Assembly (NCBI GenBank): GCA_003526375.1
Contig: DPDG01000107.1
Location: 1-64,000 of the forward strand
Length of the DNA stretch: 64,000 bases
DNA from: Lentisphaeria bacterium
GTDB taxonomy: Bacteria > Verrucomicrobiota > Lentisphaeria > Victivallales > UBA1829
Direction of reading: 5' to 3'
Both the position numbers and the translations under genes were made by a program. The stretch's first letter is position 1. The number at the start of each line of letters is the position of its first letter. The notes under the pieces are model-generated. The model saw only the letters and a program-made list of their open reading frames with translations, was not told the origin of the DNA and did not search any database. Shown here one piece after another: positions 26,249 to 35,087 of this stretch.

Positions 26249-26959
26249 ATGAATCCGTATTTTCGCAGGAGAATTGCAGGTTTTACATTGATCGAGCTTC
26301 TGATCGTAATTGCGATCATCGCCATTCTGGCGGCAATGCTTCTTCCGGCGCTGGGCAGGGCGCGGGATAAGGCGCGAAGCATTGCATGTACCAGCAAGTT
26401 GAAGCAGATGGGGCTTGCAACACAGTCTTATATCAATGATTACAACGACCATATCCCATATGGATATGATCCGGCGGGTTTCTATGTGAAAACCTGCTCA
26501 AAGGCGCTCCCCGCATGGTTTGTCCGGCTTGCCCCTTATGTGCACTGCGAGTTGAAAACCGATGCCGCATGGTGGTATCAGCTGAAAGAAGACAGCAAAC
26601 CTGCCGGACAGAGATTTTTTGCCTGTCCCGCAGTGTCGAACGATTCCGCTTACGAGAATTTGTACGGGCCAAATTATCAAATCACAGTTGACCTGCTGAA
26701 CCGGAATGCCGGACAGCTCCAGAACCCCAAAATACAGGAGGTCAGACAACCGTCCAAACGGATTTTTGTCCTGGATGTCATGAACGATCCGGCGGGTTGT
26801 GCAAGATATTATTTCAATTCCGGGAACAGTAATCTTGCTTACTGGACACGTCTCCATTCCGGCGGATGCAATACTCTGAGTTTCGACGGCAGTGCGAATT
26901 ACAGGAAGACCGCGTCTCTGTATGCCGAGAGATATCAGGTGTTTTCCATATTCAAATAA
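26249..26959 (+). CDS. Pseudopilin-like protein (prepilin N-terminal domain)
   Basis: 236 residues from the ATG at 26249, preferred over ATGs at 26219 and 26228 because 'gggag' lies at the right distance and the leader (MNPYFRRRIAG) is then of normal prepilin type. G|F-T-L-I-E: this is the only one of the four with the canonical Gly at -1. Hydrophobic helix LLIVIAIIAILAAMLLPAL, then 'GRARDKARSIACTSKLKQMG'. The C-terminal motif is 'LHSGGCNTLSFDGSANY', with Ser replacing the His of D-G-H. Lies between the GntR gene and the large glycosidase. Confidence 0.87.
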   Translation: MNPYFRRRIAGFTLIELLIVIAIIAILAAMLLPALGRARDKARSIACTSKLKQMGLATQSYINDYNDHIPYGYDPAGFYVKTCSKALPAWFVRLAPYVHCELKTDAAWWYQLKEDSKPAGQRFFACPAVSNDSAYENLYGPNYQITVDLLNRNAGQLQNPKIQEVRQPSKRIFVLDVMNDPAGCARYYFNSGNSNLAYWTRLHSGGCNTLSFDGSANYRKTASLYAERYQVFSIFK

Positions 26960-26995
26960 GCGAAAATTAATCATTGAAAACCATTTTCAGGAGAA

Positions 26996-29900
26996 ATGAA
27001 AGACATGAAACGGATATTGAGTATTCTGTTTGCCGGAGCGTTGTTTCCGGGATTTGCCGCCAATCTGATTCCGAACGGGGATTTGAAGAATCCCGCAGGG
27101 GAAAAGCCGTATCTGAGGAAATTCATGAAAGGCGGAAAAGACAGTCCCAATCTGAAAACTTCTTTCGTTGTAAAAGAAGACGGCGGGAGTATTTTACTGG
27201 AATCATCGGAGGCGGACGGAATTGCCGAAGTCAATTACAGCCGGCTTCCGGGCGTGGAGGCGGGAAAGAAATACTATCTCTGTTATCAGTTCACGCCGGT
27301 CTCTTTCGGCGCCGGCGCCCGGACTTCCTGCCGCATTGCGTTTTTTGACGCGGCGGGGAAACATCTGAAAAACGATTTCAGCCCGGCGCATGCCGTCAGA
27401 GAGGCGGAACGGCAGGATTTCATCCATTCCTTCACCGCACCGGCGGGAACCGCCAGGGTGAATCTTACGCTCTGGTTCAGTGGAGTTCAGAAGACCGAGG
27501 TGAACCGTGTTTCACTGGATACGGTTCTGCCTGTCGGAGCGGACGGCAATCTGCTGATGAACGGCTCGTTTGAGTCTCCGACGATGGCGGATTATTATAT
27601 TGTCCCGAAACTTCATGGAAAGATTTACAAGGCGCAGGACCGCAAACTGTTTACGGAGCGGAGCATGCTCAAAGCGAAAACGGGAAAATATTCCCTGCTG
27701 TGCTCCTCGGATTTCGAGAAAGCGACCAACGAGATCAACCTGAATATGCTGCCGTTCAGAAGCGGGGCGAAATATCGTTTCACGGTCAATTATTTTGTCG
27801 CTTCGGGCGAGGGCAAGATGAGAATTGCCGGGCGCATCACTTATTGGAACAAAGAGAAAAAGGTGATCGGCTACCAGTTCCCGGAGGGAGATGCGACTCC
27901 TGGAAAATGGCAGAAAATGAACCTGGAGTTCTATCCGCCCGTCGGTACCGCGCGCATTACCGTCACTCTGTGGCTGAGCGGCAGAATGCAGGTTTACCTG
28001 GATGACCTTTATTTCGGCGAAGTGCGGGAGAAAAAGGTTCCGGGGCGAAACGCGGGTGCTTCGATCCTGTTCCGGAACAGCAGTTTCATCCTCTGGAAAG
28101 AGGCGCCTTATCTCAAAGTTCCGGCAAATGGAATTCCGGAAGGCGTTCAGGCGGGGGAGCGGATTGCTGTCTCCGCCGCGGCGAATGAGTCCGAACCGTT
28201 TCAACTGGTTTTGTCCCCGCGGGAGGATTTCGGGAATGTGCATCTGGTTTTCAGCGACCTGAAAGGGGAGAACGGTGTGATTTCCGCCTCGAATCTTTCT
28301 TTTCGCGTGGTCGGTTTCGTGAATCTGAAAAATCCGGACAATCCGTCCGTGAAGGGCTGGAACGCCGATCCTCTGCTGCCGGATGTGTCGGCGAATGCGG
28401 AGAAAGGGAAGAATCTGCCTTTTTACGTAATGGTCAAAGTCCCGAAAGAGCAGAAGCGCGGGAGTTATCTTGGAACGGTGCGGGTCATGAGCGGGACAAG
28501 GGAGTTGGCAAATGTTCCGTTGAGTGTGCGTGTCCGCGGATTTGCGTTGCCGGATACCGCATTTCTGCGCACCTATTTCTATGCCCAGCCGATTCCCGCC
28601 TACATGGAATTCGACCGGAGGCCGCGCGCCGTGATTGCGGATGATCTCCAGCGCGTGCTTTCGGAACACCGCATGAACGGGAATCAGGCGCAGTGGACGC
28701 CGCGCCCGAAGTGGAAAATCGAGAACGGGAAATTGACCGTGACCGATTGGAGCAGGTTTGATGCGCAAGTCGAAAAGTGGCATAAGGAGTATGGCATGGT
28801 CAATATGCCGGTTCCCTTTCTTACCATGATGGGCGACAACAGCGGCTGGTGGGGCGGAGACCGCAGCAAGCCGGGAAAAAGTCCGTTCGGCAATTTCGGC
28901 TGGCTTTCTCCGGAAGGGCTCAAATACGCCGGAGAGTTTGCAAAACAGGTCACGGAGCATGTGAAGGCGAAGTTTCCCGATGTGAATTTTTATGCATATC
29001 TTTACGATGAACCGCCGGCGAAAGTCCATGCGGATCTGGCAAAGATTACGAATGCGCTTCATGAAGCCGCGCCCGAATTGAGGATTTTCGTTCCGAAACA
29101 GGTGAATGACGAGATCGGTTATGTACAGACGTTCTGTGTGCCGATGGCGCCCGGCTACCTGAATCCGGAAAAGCAGAAAAAGGCTCTTGAGGCAGGGCGT
29201 GACATCTGGTATTACAACTGGACTGTCCGCATCGACAACCATGACTACATCCGCAACCGTCTTTTTGCGTGGCAGATTTATGCCGCGGACGGCAGCGGCG
29301 GGCTGCTCTGGAACACGATCATTGCACCGAAGGGAATCAATCCGTGGAACGATCTGGACAAGACCCATTCCTGCGGCGGGGCGACGATCTTTTATCCGCC
29401 GCGGAAAGATGGCGAAGGCGTCATTTCCTCCCTGCGTTCCGCGCAGATCCGCGAGAGTATCGACGACTTCGATTACATGCGCATTCTTGAGAAGAAAATC
29501 GACGCCCTTTTCCCCGGGCAGGGCAAAAACAGAGTGAAGGAGATTGTCCGCACGCTGATCCCGGAGGTTCCATTCGGATATCGGAATGACCCGCATCTGC
29601 TTTATGCCCTGCGCGACCGGATTGCGGACGAGATCGAATCTCTGGATCAGGCGCCGGCAGTCATCGTCGTCTCCAATCCGCCGGATCATGCCGCAACGGA
29701 GCTTTCCGAAGTGAAATTCAGTGTGTTCGGGCCTGCCGGGAGTGTGGTCCGGATTAACGGCGGAACAGTCGGGAAGATCGGCGCCGGAAAGCGTCTGGAT
29801 GTGCCGTTCCTGCTTGGTAAACTGGGGAGGAACGAGGTTGCACTTGAAGTCATGCACGGCGGCGGGAGAAAAAGTTTCCGCCGAGCCTATGAGTTGAAGC

Positions 29901-31153
29901 CGGATCCGCAGCTGAAGGAATTGCGCGGGCTCCTGGCAAAAGCCCGGTCCAACGGTGTCGATGCCGCCTCGTCCGAAGCGTTTCTCAAACGGATCGAACA
30001 GGGCGGAGCTTATACGGACGAGATACGGAATGAGGCGAGGAAGCAGATTGAATCGCTGAAGTATGCGATTGTCGTGAATGCCGTCCGTGACAGAAAAACA
30101 TTTGCCAATCCGCTGGAACATGCAATGTTCGAGCGTGCGAAACGTGCGTTTGAACGCAGGCAGTTTGAATGTGCCGAGTATTATCTGAATCTTTGCAGGA
30201 ATGCGGCAAATGCGGGCGGGATGAAACACTTCAAAGTCTCTGTTTCTCCCGTCGATTATGAGGGGCATCCCGCCTTTGTTCTGGATAACGGGATTATTTC
30301 CGCAACGGTGCTTGAAACGGGTGGGCGTATCATTTCGTTCAAGGTGCGCGGCGTGGAATGCCTGGCGCCGGGGTCTTTCGGAAATGCGCTCTCCGTCTCC
30401 GAGCGTGCGGCGCGGAAAGTCACAAAGGATATGGTGACCCGGTTGCACGGTTACGGCGGTTATGAAGACGCAGGCGGGGGCGGTGTCTGGCCGGTTTCGT
30501 TTGTGGATTGGGACGTCCGTTTTCTTGAGCTCAAGCCGGATCGTGTCGCATTGTCGTTTGAAACACGTCTCCCGGATACGCCGTTTCTTTTCCGCCGCAC
30601 GCTTTCGATGCGTGCGGGAACTGAGGATCTGAAGATGGATTATGAAATTGCGAATGTCATGCCGCCGGGAACGGAATCCGACGACCCGGAACACTATCAG
30701 CTCGCATGGCGCGGCAGATTTGTCCCTGCGATCGGCAACGCGGAAGACGCACAGGAAAATGACCGGATTGTTCTCCCTGTAAAGGCGGAGAACCGTCTTG
30801 CCGAAACTCATTTCTCCTCTGCGAAACCGGCGAATTATGAACGCCGTTCCATCCGTCTGACGGCTCCTTATATGGGGGCATTCGACCCTGCGTTGAAGAC
30901 GGGCATCGCCATGATCGGCGGTCCGCTGACGACTCATGCCTATGTCTGGTTCAACTCAAAAGGCGATCACAAGGGCGGCGGCAGGCTTTACACTCTGGAG
31001 TTTCCGCGCAGCTTTTACGGGAAGGTGTTCAATGATCCCGAAGCGAACAGCCCGCTCTCCGTCAAGCCCGGCGAATCCGTAAGTTTTACGATTACTTTGC
31101 GCGGCGTCGGCGGAGTTGCCACGGAACAGGAGTTTCTGGAAAAAATACGCTGA
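26996..31153 (+). CDS. Very large secreted GH123/DUF4091-like glycosidase with two N-terminal carbohydrate-binding modules
   Basis: 1385 residues (ATG at 27005, three codons later, is an equally good start). Signal peptide ends near FAA|NLI. Two consecutive 'NL(I/L)xNG' beta-sandwich modules of about 155 residues (about 24-180 and 182-340) resemble CBM4/9-type domains. Residues 360-900 match the DUF4091/GH123 layout: an N-terminal beta domain, then a barrel with 'FYAYLYDEPP' (Asp671-Glu672, the D-E pair used in GH123), 'GRDIWYYNWTVRIDNHDYIRN', 'GGLLWNTI' and 'IRESIDDFDYMRILEKKI'. The last 310 residues form another beta-sandwich. GH123 enzymes cleave beta-N-acetylgalactosaminides, but this protein's substrate is unproven. 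Confidence 0.8.
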   Translation: MKDMKRILSILFAGALFPGFAANLIPNGDLKNPAGEKPYLRKFMKGGKDSPNLKTSFVVKEDGGSILLESSEADGIAEVNYSRLPGVEAGKKYYLCYQFTPVSFGAGARTSCRIAFFDAAGKHLKNDFSPAHAVREAERQDFIHSFTAPAGTARVNLTLWFSGVQKTEVNRVSLDTVLPVGADGNLLMNGSFESPTMADYYIVPKLHGKIYKAQDRKLFTERSMLKAKTGKYSLLCSSDFEKATNEINLNMLPFRSGAKYRFTVNYFVASGEGKMRIAGRITYWNKEKKVIGYQFPEGDATPGKWQKMNLEFYPPVGTARITVTLWLSGRMQVYLDDLYFGEVREKKVPGRNAGASILFRNSSFILWKEAPYLKVPANGIPEGVQAGERIAVSAAANESEPFQLVLSPREDFGNVHLVFSDLKGENGVISASNLSFRVVGFVNLKNPDNPSVKGWNADPLLPDVSANAEKGKNLPFYVMVKVPKEQKRGSYLGTVRVMSGTRELANVPLSVRVRGFALPDTAFLRTYFYAQPIPAYMEFDRRPRAVIADDLQRVLSEHRMNGNQAQWTPRPKWKIENGKLTVTDWSRFDAQVEKWHKEYGMVNMPVPFLTMMGDNSGWWGGDRSKPGKSPFGNFGWLSPEGLKYAGEFAKQVTEHVKAKFPDVNFYAYLYDEPPAKVHADLAKITNALHEAAPELRIFVPKQVNDEIGYVQTFCVPMAPGYLNPEKQKKALEAGRDIWYYNWTVRIDNHDYIRNRLFAWQIYAADGSGGLLWNTIIAPKGINPWNDLDKTHSCGGATIFYPPRKDGEGVISSLRSAQIRESIDDFDYMRILEKKIDALFPGQGKNRVKEIVRTLIPEVPFGYRNDPHLLYALRDRIADEIESLDQAPAVIVVSNPPDHAATELSEVKFSVFGPAGSVVRINGGTVGKIGAGKRLDVPFLLGKLGRNEVALEVMHGGGRKSFRRAYELKPDPQLKELRGLLAKARSNGVDAASSEAFLKRIEQGGAYTDEIRNEARKQIESLKYAIVVNAVRDRKTFANPLEHAMFERAKRAFERRQFECAEYYLNLCRNAANAGGMKHFKVSVSPVDYEGHPAFVLDNGIISATVLETGGRIISFKVRGVECLAPGSFGNALSVSERAARKVTKDMVTRLHGYGGYEDAGGGGVWPVSFVDWDVRFLELKPDRVALSFETRLPDTPFLFRRTLSMRAGTEDLKMDYEIANVMPPGTESDDPEHYQLAWRGRFVPAIGNAEDAQENDRIVLPVKAENRLAETHFSSAKPANYERRSIRLTAPYMGAFDPALKTGIAMIGGPLTTHAYVWFNSKGDHKGGGRLYTLEFPRSFYGKVFNDPEANSPLSVKPGESVSFTITLRGVGGVATEQEFLEKIR

Positions 31154-31201
31154 TTCGGCGGAAACGCCGCAGCCGGCAGGGCGGAGGGGCGAAGCGTGAG
31201 C

Positions 31202-31915
31202 TCAGAATAATGGGACTTCCCGGTATTCCTCCGTCCGGCATTGCGTGTCCCAGCAGATTTCCTTTGCGCCCTGTTCCCGCAGGAACGCATTGATTGCGGA
31301 AAACGGGCGGCTGCCGAAAAATCCGCGGTAGGCGGAAAGCGGCGACGGATGTGCCGAGGCGATGATTTTGTGCCGGGCTTGATCGATGAGCGCCGTTTTT
31401 TTCTGCGCCGGATCGCCCCAGAGAACGAAGACGACGGGGCGGTCAAATCCGTTGACTGTGCGGATCACGGAGTCCGTAAATGTTTCCCAGCCGTGCTTTC
31501 TGTGTGAATTTGCGGCGTGCGCCCGTACAGTCAGTACCGTATTGAGAAGCAATACTCCCTGTTTTGCCCAGGATTCCAGGGAACCGCTTTCCGGGATCGG
31601 GACTCCGATGTCTGTGTTCAGTTCCTTGAAGATGTTGCGCAGAGACGGCGGATGCCTGACACCGGGGCGCACGGAGAAGGCGAGCCCGTGCGCCTGACCG
31701 TTGTCGTGATACGGGTCCTGTCCGAGAATTACGGCTCTGACCTGATCGGGCGGCGTCAGGCGGAACGCATGGAACAGATTTTCCAGCGGTGGAAAGATCT
31801 CCTGTTCCCGGTATTCCTGATCGAGAAAGAGTTCAAGCTGTTTGAATGATTCCGTGTTCAGCGCATCATGCAGCAGAAGCCGCCATTGATCCGGAAGAAG
31901 TTTCGCCAGTTCCAT
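31202..31915 (-). CDS. ung: Uracil-DNA glycosylase (family 1)
   Basis: 237 residues, standard length. Removes uracil from DNA in base-excision repair. Motif A 'AVILGQDPYHD' carries the catalytic Asp67 in G-Q-D-P-Y-H; 'GVLLLNTVLTVRAH' and 'VFVLWGDPAQKK' are the uracil-binding region; 'ASAHPSPLSAYRGFFGSRPFSAIN' is the leucine-loop motif with the catalytic His. The ATG follows GAGGG at the proper distance. Convergent with the large glycosidase gene, with about 50 bp between the stops, and unrelated to it in function. Confidence 0.97.
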   Translation of the reverse strand: MELAKLLPDQWRLLLHDALNTESFKQLELFLDQEYREQEIFPPLENLFHAFRLTPPDQVRAVILGQDPYHDNGQAHGLAFSVRPGVRHPPSLRNIFKELNTDIGVPIPESGSLESWAKQGVLLLNTVLTVRAHAANSHRKHGWETFTDSVIRTVNGFDRPVVFVLWGDPAQKKTALIDQARHKIIASAHPSPLSAYRGFFGSRPFSAINAFLREQGAKEICWDTQCRTEEYREVPLF

Positions 31916-32191
31916 ATTCCCTCATGATTTCGAGTTTGTTTTTCGCCTCTGCCATGCAGCAGACAGAGTAACATACTCTGCAATGGAATACTTATCAAGC
32001 GGGAAAGGTCAATACTTCGCCCTGCGTTTTCCGTGCCTCTTCTTGCAGAGTTCAGGATTGCAGACAATGGAAAGGGGGAAGTGATAAGTGCAATGTTCCG
32101 GTTGCGAAGCAGTTCCGCAGGCTGTGCTCTTTTTTCTGTAAGGAGTCTTTTTCAGAGAAGAGCCATGACTGTAAAATTGTTTTATCATGAA

Positions 32192-32851
32192 TCAGCGGAG
32201 AGTCGGTTCCTGCGGGTTTCTGTTGACCGGATAAATCCACAGTTTTCCGGTATGCCATTCCGCACAGAAGACGTCGGGCAATTCCGTTTTCTGTTTCTTG
32301 AGTTGATCTTCAAGCCATTTTTCACTGAAGTCCAGCCGTTCAAGATTGTCTGAGACGATTTCACCGTTTTCTATGACGACTGTTGCCATGGGTTCTTCCC
32401 CTTTTCTGACGACGGTAAGCTGTCCGTTGTATTCATACCAGACATCGTTGAGTTCGTTAAGACAGGTATAGCCCCTCTGATGGAGCAGCATGATGAAGTC
32501 CCGTACGGAAAGCCCGGCTTTGGTGAAATTGTCATTCATCAATTTGCCCAGCCGCATCAGCGGAATGGATTTGCCGTCGACAACATCTTTCATTTTCCGG
32601 TGCCGGTTGCTGAAATACCGGACCAGCAGCAACAACGCCGCCCATAAACTCGCGATGGTGATCAGACGGATAATACCGACTTCCGGATTGTAGATCGTTC
32701 CGCCGATGATGGCTCCCAGCACGACATTCCCGACCTGATCAATGGTTGAAATCGGTGCCAGCGATCCTTTCCCCGACAGATGGATGTAGATCATCATGAT
32801 CAGAAATGCCGCAACCAGTTTCGGCACGATCTGGATAAAGATATCAACCAT
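32192..32851 (-). CDS. DUF421/YetF-family membrane protein
   Basis: 219 residues from the ATG at 32851, 17 codons inside the longest frame, because that ATG is preceded by a run of nine G (a strong but unusual ribosome site). Three hydrophobic segments occupy residues 4-25, 35-55 and 60-78 ('IFIQIVPKLVAAFLIMMIYI', 'GNVVLGAIIGGTIYN', 'ITIASLWAALLLLVRYF'), followed by the conserved cytoplasmic DUF421 domain ('GKSIPLMRLGKLMNDNFTKAGLSVRDFIMLL'). Function of the family is not established. It is flanked by ung and the radical-SAM gene without an obvious operon link. Confidence 0.85.
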   Translation of the reverse strand: MVDIFIQIVPKLVAAFLIMMIYIHLSGKGSLAPISTIDQVGNVVLGAIIGGTIYNPEVGIIRLITIASLWAALLLLVRYFSNRHRKMKDVVDGKSIPLMRLGKLMNDNFTKAGLSVRDFIMLLHQRGYTCLNELNDVWYEYNGQLTVVRKGEEPMATVVIENGEIVSDNLERLDFSEKWLEDQLKKQKTELPDVFCAEWHTGKLWIYPVNRNPQEPTLR

Positions 32852-33026
32852 GTCCCCCCCCCTGTTTGATTTTTCCCCTGAGAATATCATATCACATTTC
32901 ATGCCGAATGCAAGGAGCGTTTTCCTGATTCTTCCGGGATTTCATACTCCGACTCGTTGGTTTTGAAGCGGAAGAATGTGTGAGCATTCTTTTCAAGTCA
33001 AGGGCTCTGCCCTTGTCATGGGTAAT

Positions 33027-34712
33027 TCATTCCGCAAACGGGGTGGTGACTTCCTGTTTCCAGACGGCGGCAGGGCGGTTGATGGCATATTTCCGGTGGA
33101 AAGCAAAATAGAACGTCGCTTTTCTGCCGGGCAGGAGCCAGTATTTCGTCTCCCGTTCCTTTGCGGATGCCGGATCGCCTTCAAGAAGAACCGCCGTTTC
33201 GGGCGGTTTTCCTGTTTTTACTGCGGTCATGCCCGGACCCGATTCCGGCGGGTAACCGGAGCGGATCCATTGAAATGCCAGTTCTTCCGCTGCTGTTTTG
33301 TAATTGCCGCCGGAGAGAAAATCCAGTAGAAGCAGGAACCGTTTTTTCAGATCATAGAGACGTTTCAGATCAAGTCCGTTTGACAGGAAGAATTGCAGGA
33401 AATCCGGCAGGAAGTCCGGTCTTTCCGCATGAATGGTGCGAAGAACCGGACGCAGTGCAGGATGGTTGTAGGTAAGATCAAGCAGACGCGACAGTTTCCG
33501 TGCCAGCAGAATATCTTCCGTGGACATGGTGTTTGTCTGCATGACATCGTAAGGCGGTTCCGGTGCAAAAATCAGCCCGAGACTTCCCGCCTGAGCACGC
33601 AACGGGGTACCCGGCAGCACCTTGAGCACTTCAAGCTGAATCTCGGCGGTTCCGGCTTCCATCAGACAGGAGACATCGTGAAAGAGGTGATCCGGGGACT
33701 GTTCCGGCAGTCCGGCAAGCAGGTCCGCATGAGTCTCGAAATTCGGACAGGAGCAGAGAAAACGCAAACCGTCCAATGCATCCTCGGGGCGGCTCCGGCG
33801 GCCGATTGCGTTCTGCACACTTTCCGCCAGACATTGAATTCCAGCCTCAATATGAAGCTGTCCCGGGAGAGCCGCCTGCAGTTCTTTCCGCAGTCCGGCG
33901 TTCAGGAATTGGGGGTGGATCTCAAGATGAAAACGCATTTCCGGAAAGTTGTTTCTGAAAAGACGCAGAAGTTCTATCCCCCGTTCCTGCGGATAATTGA
34001 ATGTGCGGTCGAGAAGGCGGACCTCTCTGATTCCGCGCCGTTGCAACACCGCCAGTTCCTCCGCGACTGCGTCCGGACTTTTTAAGCGCAGTTTTGTCCT
34101 GCCGCTGGTGCAGTAGAGACAGCCCATCGGACAGCCTCGCGAAGTTTCCATCTGTACGAATGGTTTGTCTGTCCGGAAGAAATCATCCTCTGCGGGCGGC
34201 GGAGCCGTTTCCCACTTCTCATAAACGGCATTACCCTTTTCCGGGATGATCTGAGTTGTTCCCTGAGACGGAAAGCTGTTCAGAAAATCAGGGAACAGAC
34301 CTTCGCTTTCCCCCCGGAAGACAGTATGGATGAATGGATACCGGGCAATCAGATGTTCTGCGCCGCCGCCCAGACATTCCGGTCCGCCGACTGCAATATG
34401 GCAGGCGGGATTGAGAGCATGAAAACGTTCCAGAATCTCAGTCACCGTGTTTCTGTTGAACAGATAAAGAGTCGTGCAGAGCAGACAACCCTGCAAAGCG
34501 TTCAGGTGTGCCGCCACTTCCGATGGATCGTCCGCGACGGTTGTTTCCAGAGGAATCCATTCCCAGCCGGGTATTTTCCCGCATGCGGCATGAAGCAGCG
34601 GCAGTGCCAGAGAGGAGTGTGAGTAGGATGAATTCACCGACAGCCAGATCAGGCGCCGTTTTTCATTTCTGCGATGTTCCGAAATATCTGTCATATTCCT
34701 CTTTTTGTTCAT
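33027..34712 (-). CDS. B12-binding radical SAM protein (DUF4080 type)
   Basis: 561 residues. N-terminal 170 residues are a cobalamin-binding-like alpha/beta domain ('RRLIWLSVNSSYSHSSLALPLL', 'HIAVGGPECLGGGAE', though without the D-x-H-x-x-G cobalamin ligand). The radical-SAM core starts with 'TSRGCPMGCLYC', the C-x3-C-x2-C cluster at Cys194, Cys198 and Cys201. 'IEAGIQCLAESVQNAIGRR' and 'HADLLAGLPEQSPD' are further core strands. The C-terminal 200 residues match the DUF4080 extension. Substrate unknown; the family is widespread and its reaction uncharacterised. Confidence 0.87.
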   Translation of the reverse strand: MNKKRNMTDISEHRRNEKRRLIWLSVNSSYSHSSLALPLLHAACGKIPGWEWIPLETTVADDPSEVAAHLNALQGCLLCTTLYLFNRNTVTEILERFHALNPACHIAVGGPECLGGGAEHLIARYPFIHTVFRGESEGLFPDFLNSFPSQGTTQIIPEKGNAVYEKWETAPPPAEDDFFRTDKPFVQMETSRGCPMGCLYCTSGRTKLRLKSPDAVAEELAVLQRRGIREVRLLDRTFNYPQERGIELLRLFRNNFPEMRFHLEIHPQFLNAGLRKELQAALPGQLHIEAGIQCLAESVQNAIGRRSRPEDALDGLRFLCSCPNFETHADLLAGLPEQSPDHLFHDVSCLMEAGTAEIQLEVLKVLPGTPLRAQAGSLGLIFAPEPPYDVMQTNTMSTEDILLARKLSRLLDLTYNHPALRPVLRTIHAERPDFLPDFLQFFLSNGLDLKRLYDLKKRFLLLLDFLSGGNYKTAAEELAFQWIRSGYPPESGPGMTAVKTGKPPETAVLLEGDPASAKERETKYWLLPGRKATFYFAFHRKYAINRPAAVWKQEVTTPFAE

Positions 34713-34824
34713 GGAAGAATTGTTTGAATCTATTTATGAATCCATTATGAACCCATAGACAGAATAAATTGAGAACCCTGCGGATATTATGTTCATCTTC
34801 AGGCAAGATTTCCTAAGACTGCAA

Positions 34825-34901
34825 TGGTGGGCGCTGAGGGACTCGAACCCCCGACATTCACGGTGTAAACGTGACGCTCTAACCAACTGAGCTAAGCGCC
34901 C
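34825..34901 (-). tRNA. tRNA-Val (anticodon TAC)
   Basis: On the minus strand the acceptor GGGCGCT pairs with AGCGCCC, the D-arm is GCTC...GAGC, the anticodon stem TCACG/CGTGA encloses the loop TTTACAC (anticodon TAC), and the T-arm GGGGG/CCCTC flanks TTCGAGT. The CCA end is encoded (34825-34827 read as CCA). 77 nt. A TATAAT element on the minus strand at 34935-34940 fits a promoter 27 nt upstream. Confidence 0.97.
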
Positions 34902-35087
34902 GGAATCTGAAAAGATATGAAATCTACTATAAGATTATACTTTTTTCAAGTTTATCAATGAAAAAAATGCAGATTTATTCAAATTACTCCGATTTATTCG
35001 CATTTATTATGAGAAATATCCGGGATATTGTGTTATATTACAAAGTGTTATTTTAAATCATCATGCATTTTTGACAAGGAGATTATC

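Noticed and set aside
27512..30937. 1141-codon minus-strand frame opposite the large glycosidase
   Set aside because: Arg/His-rich antisense translation with no ribosome site; the plus-strand gene has a signal peptide and domains.
31156..31169. CGGCG-GAAA-CGCCG hairpin after the large glycosidase, considered as a terminator
   Set aside because: The stem is only 5 bp and no T-run follows.
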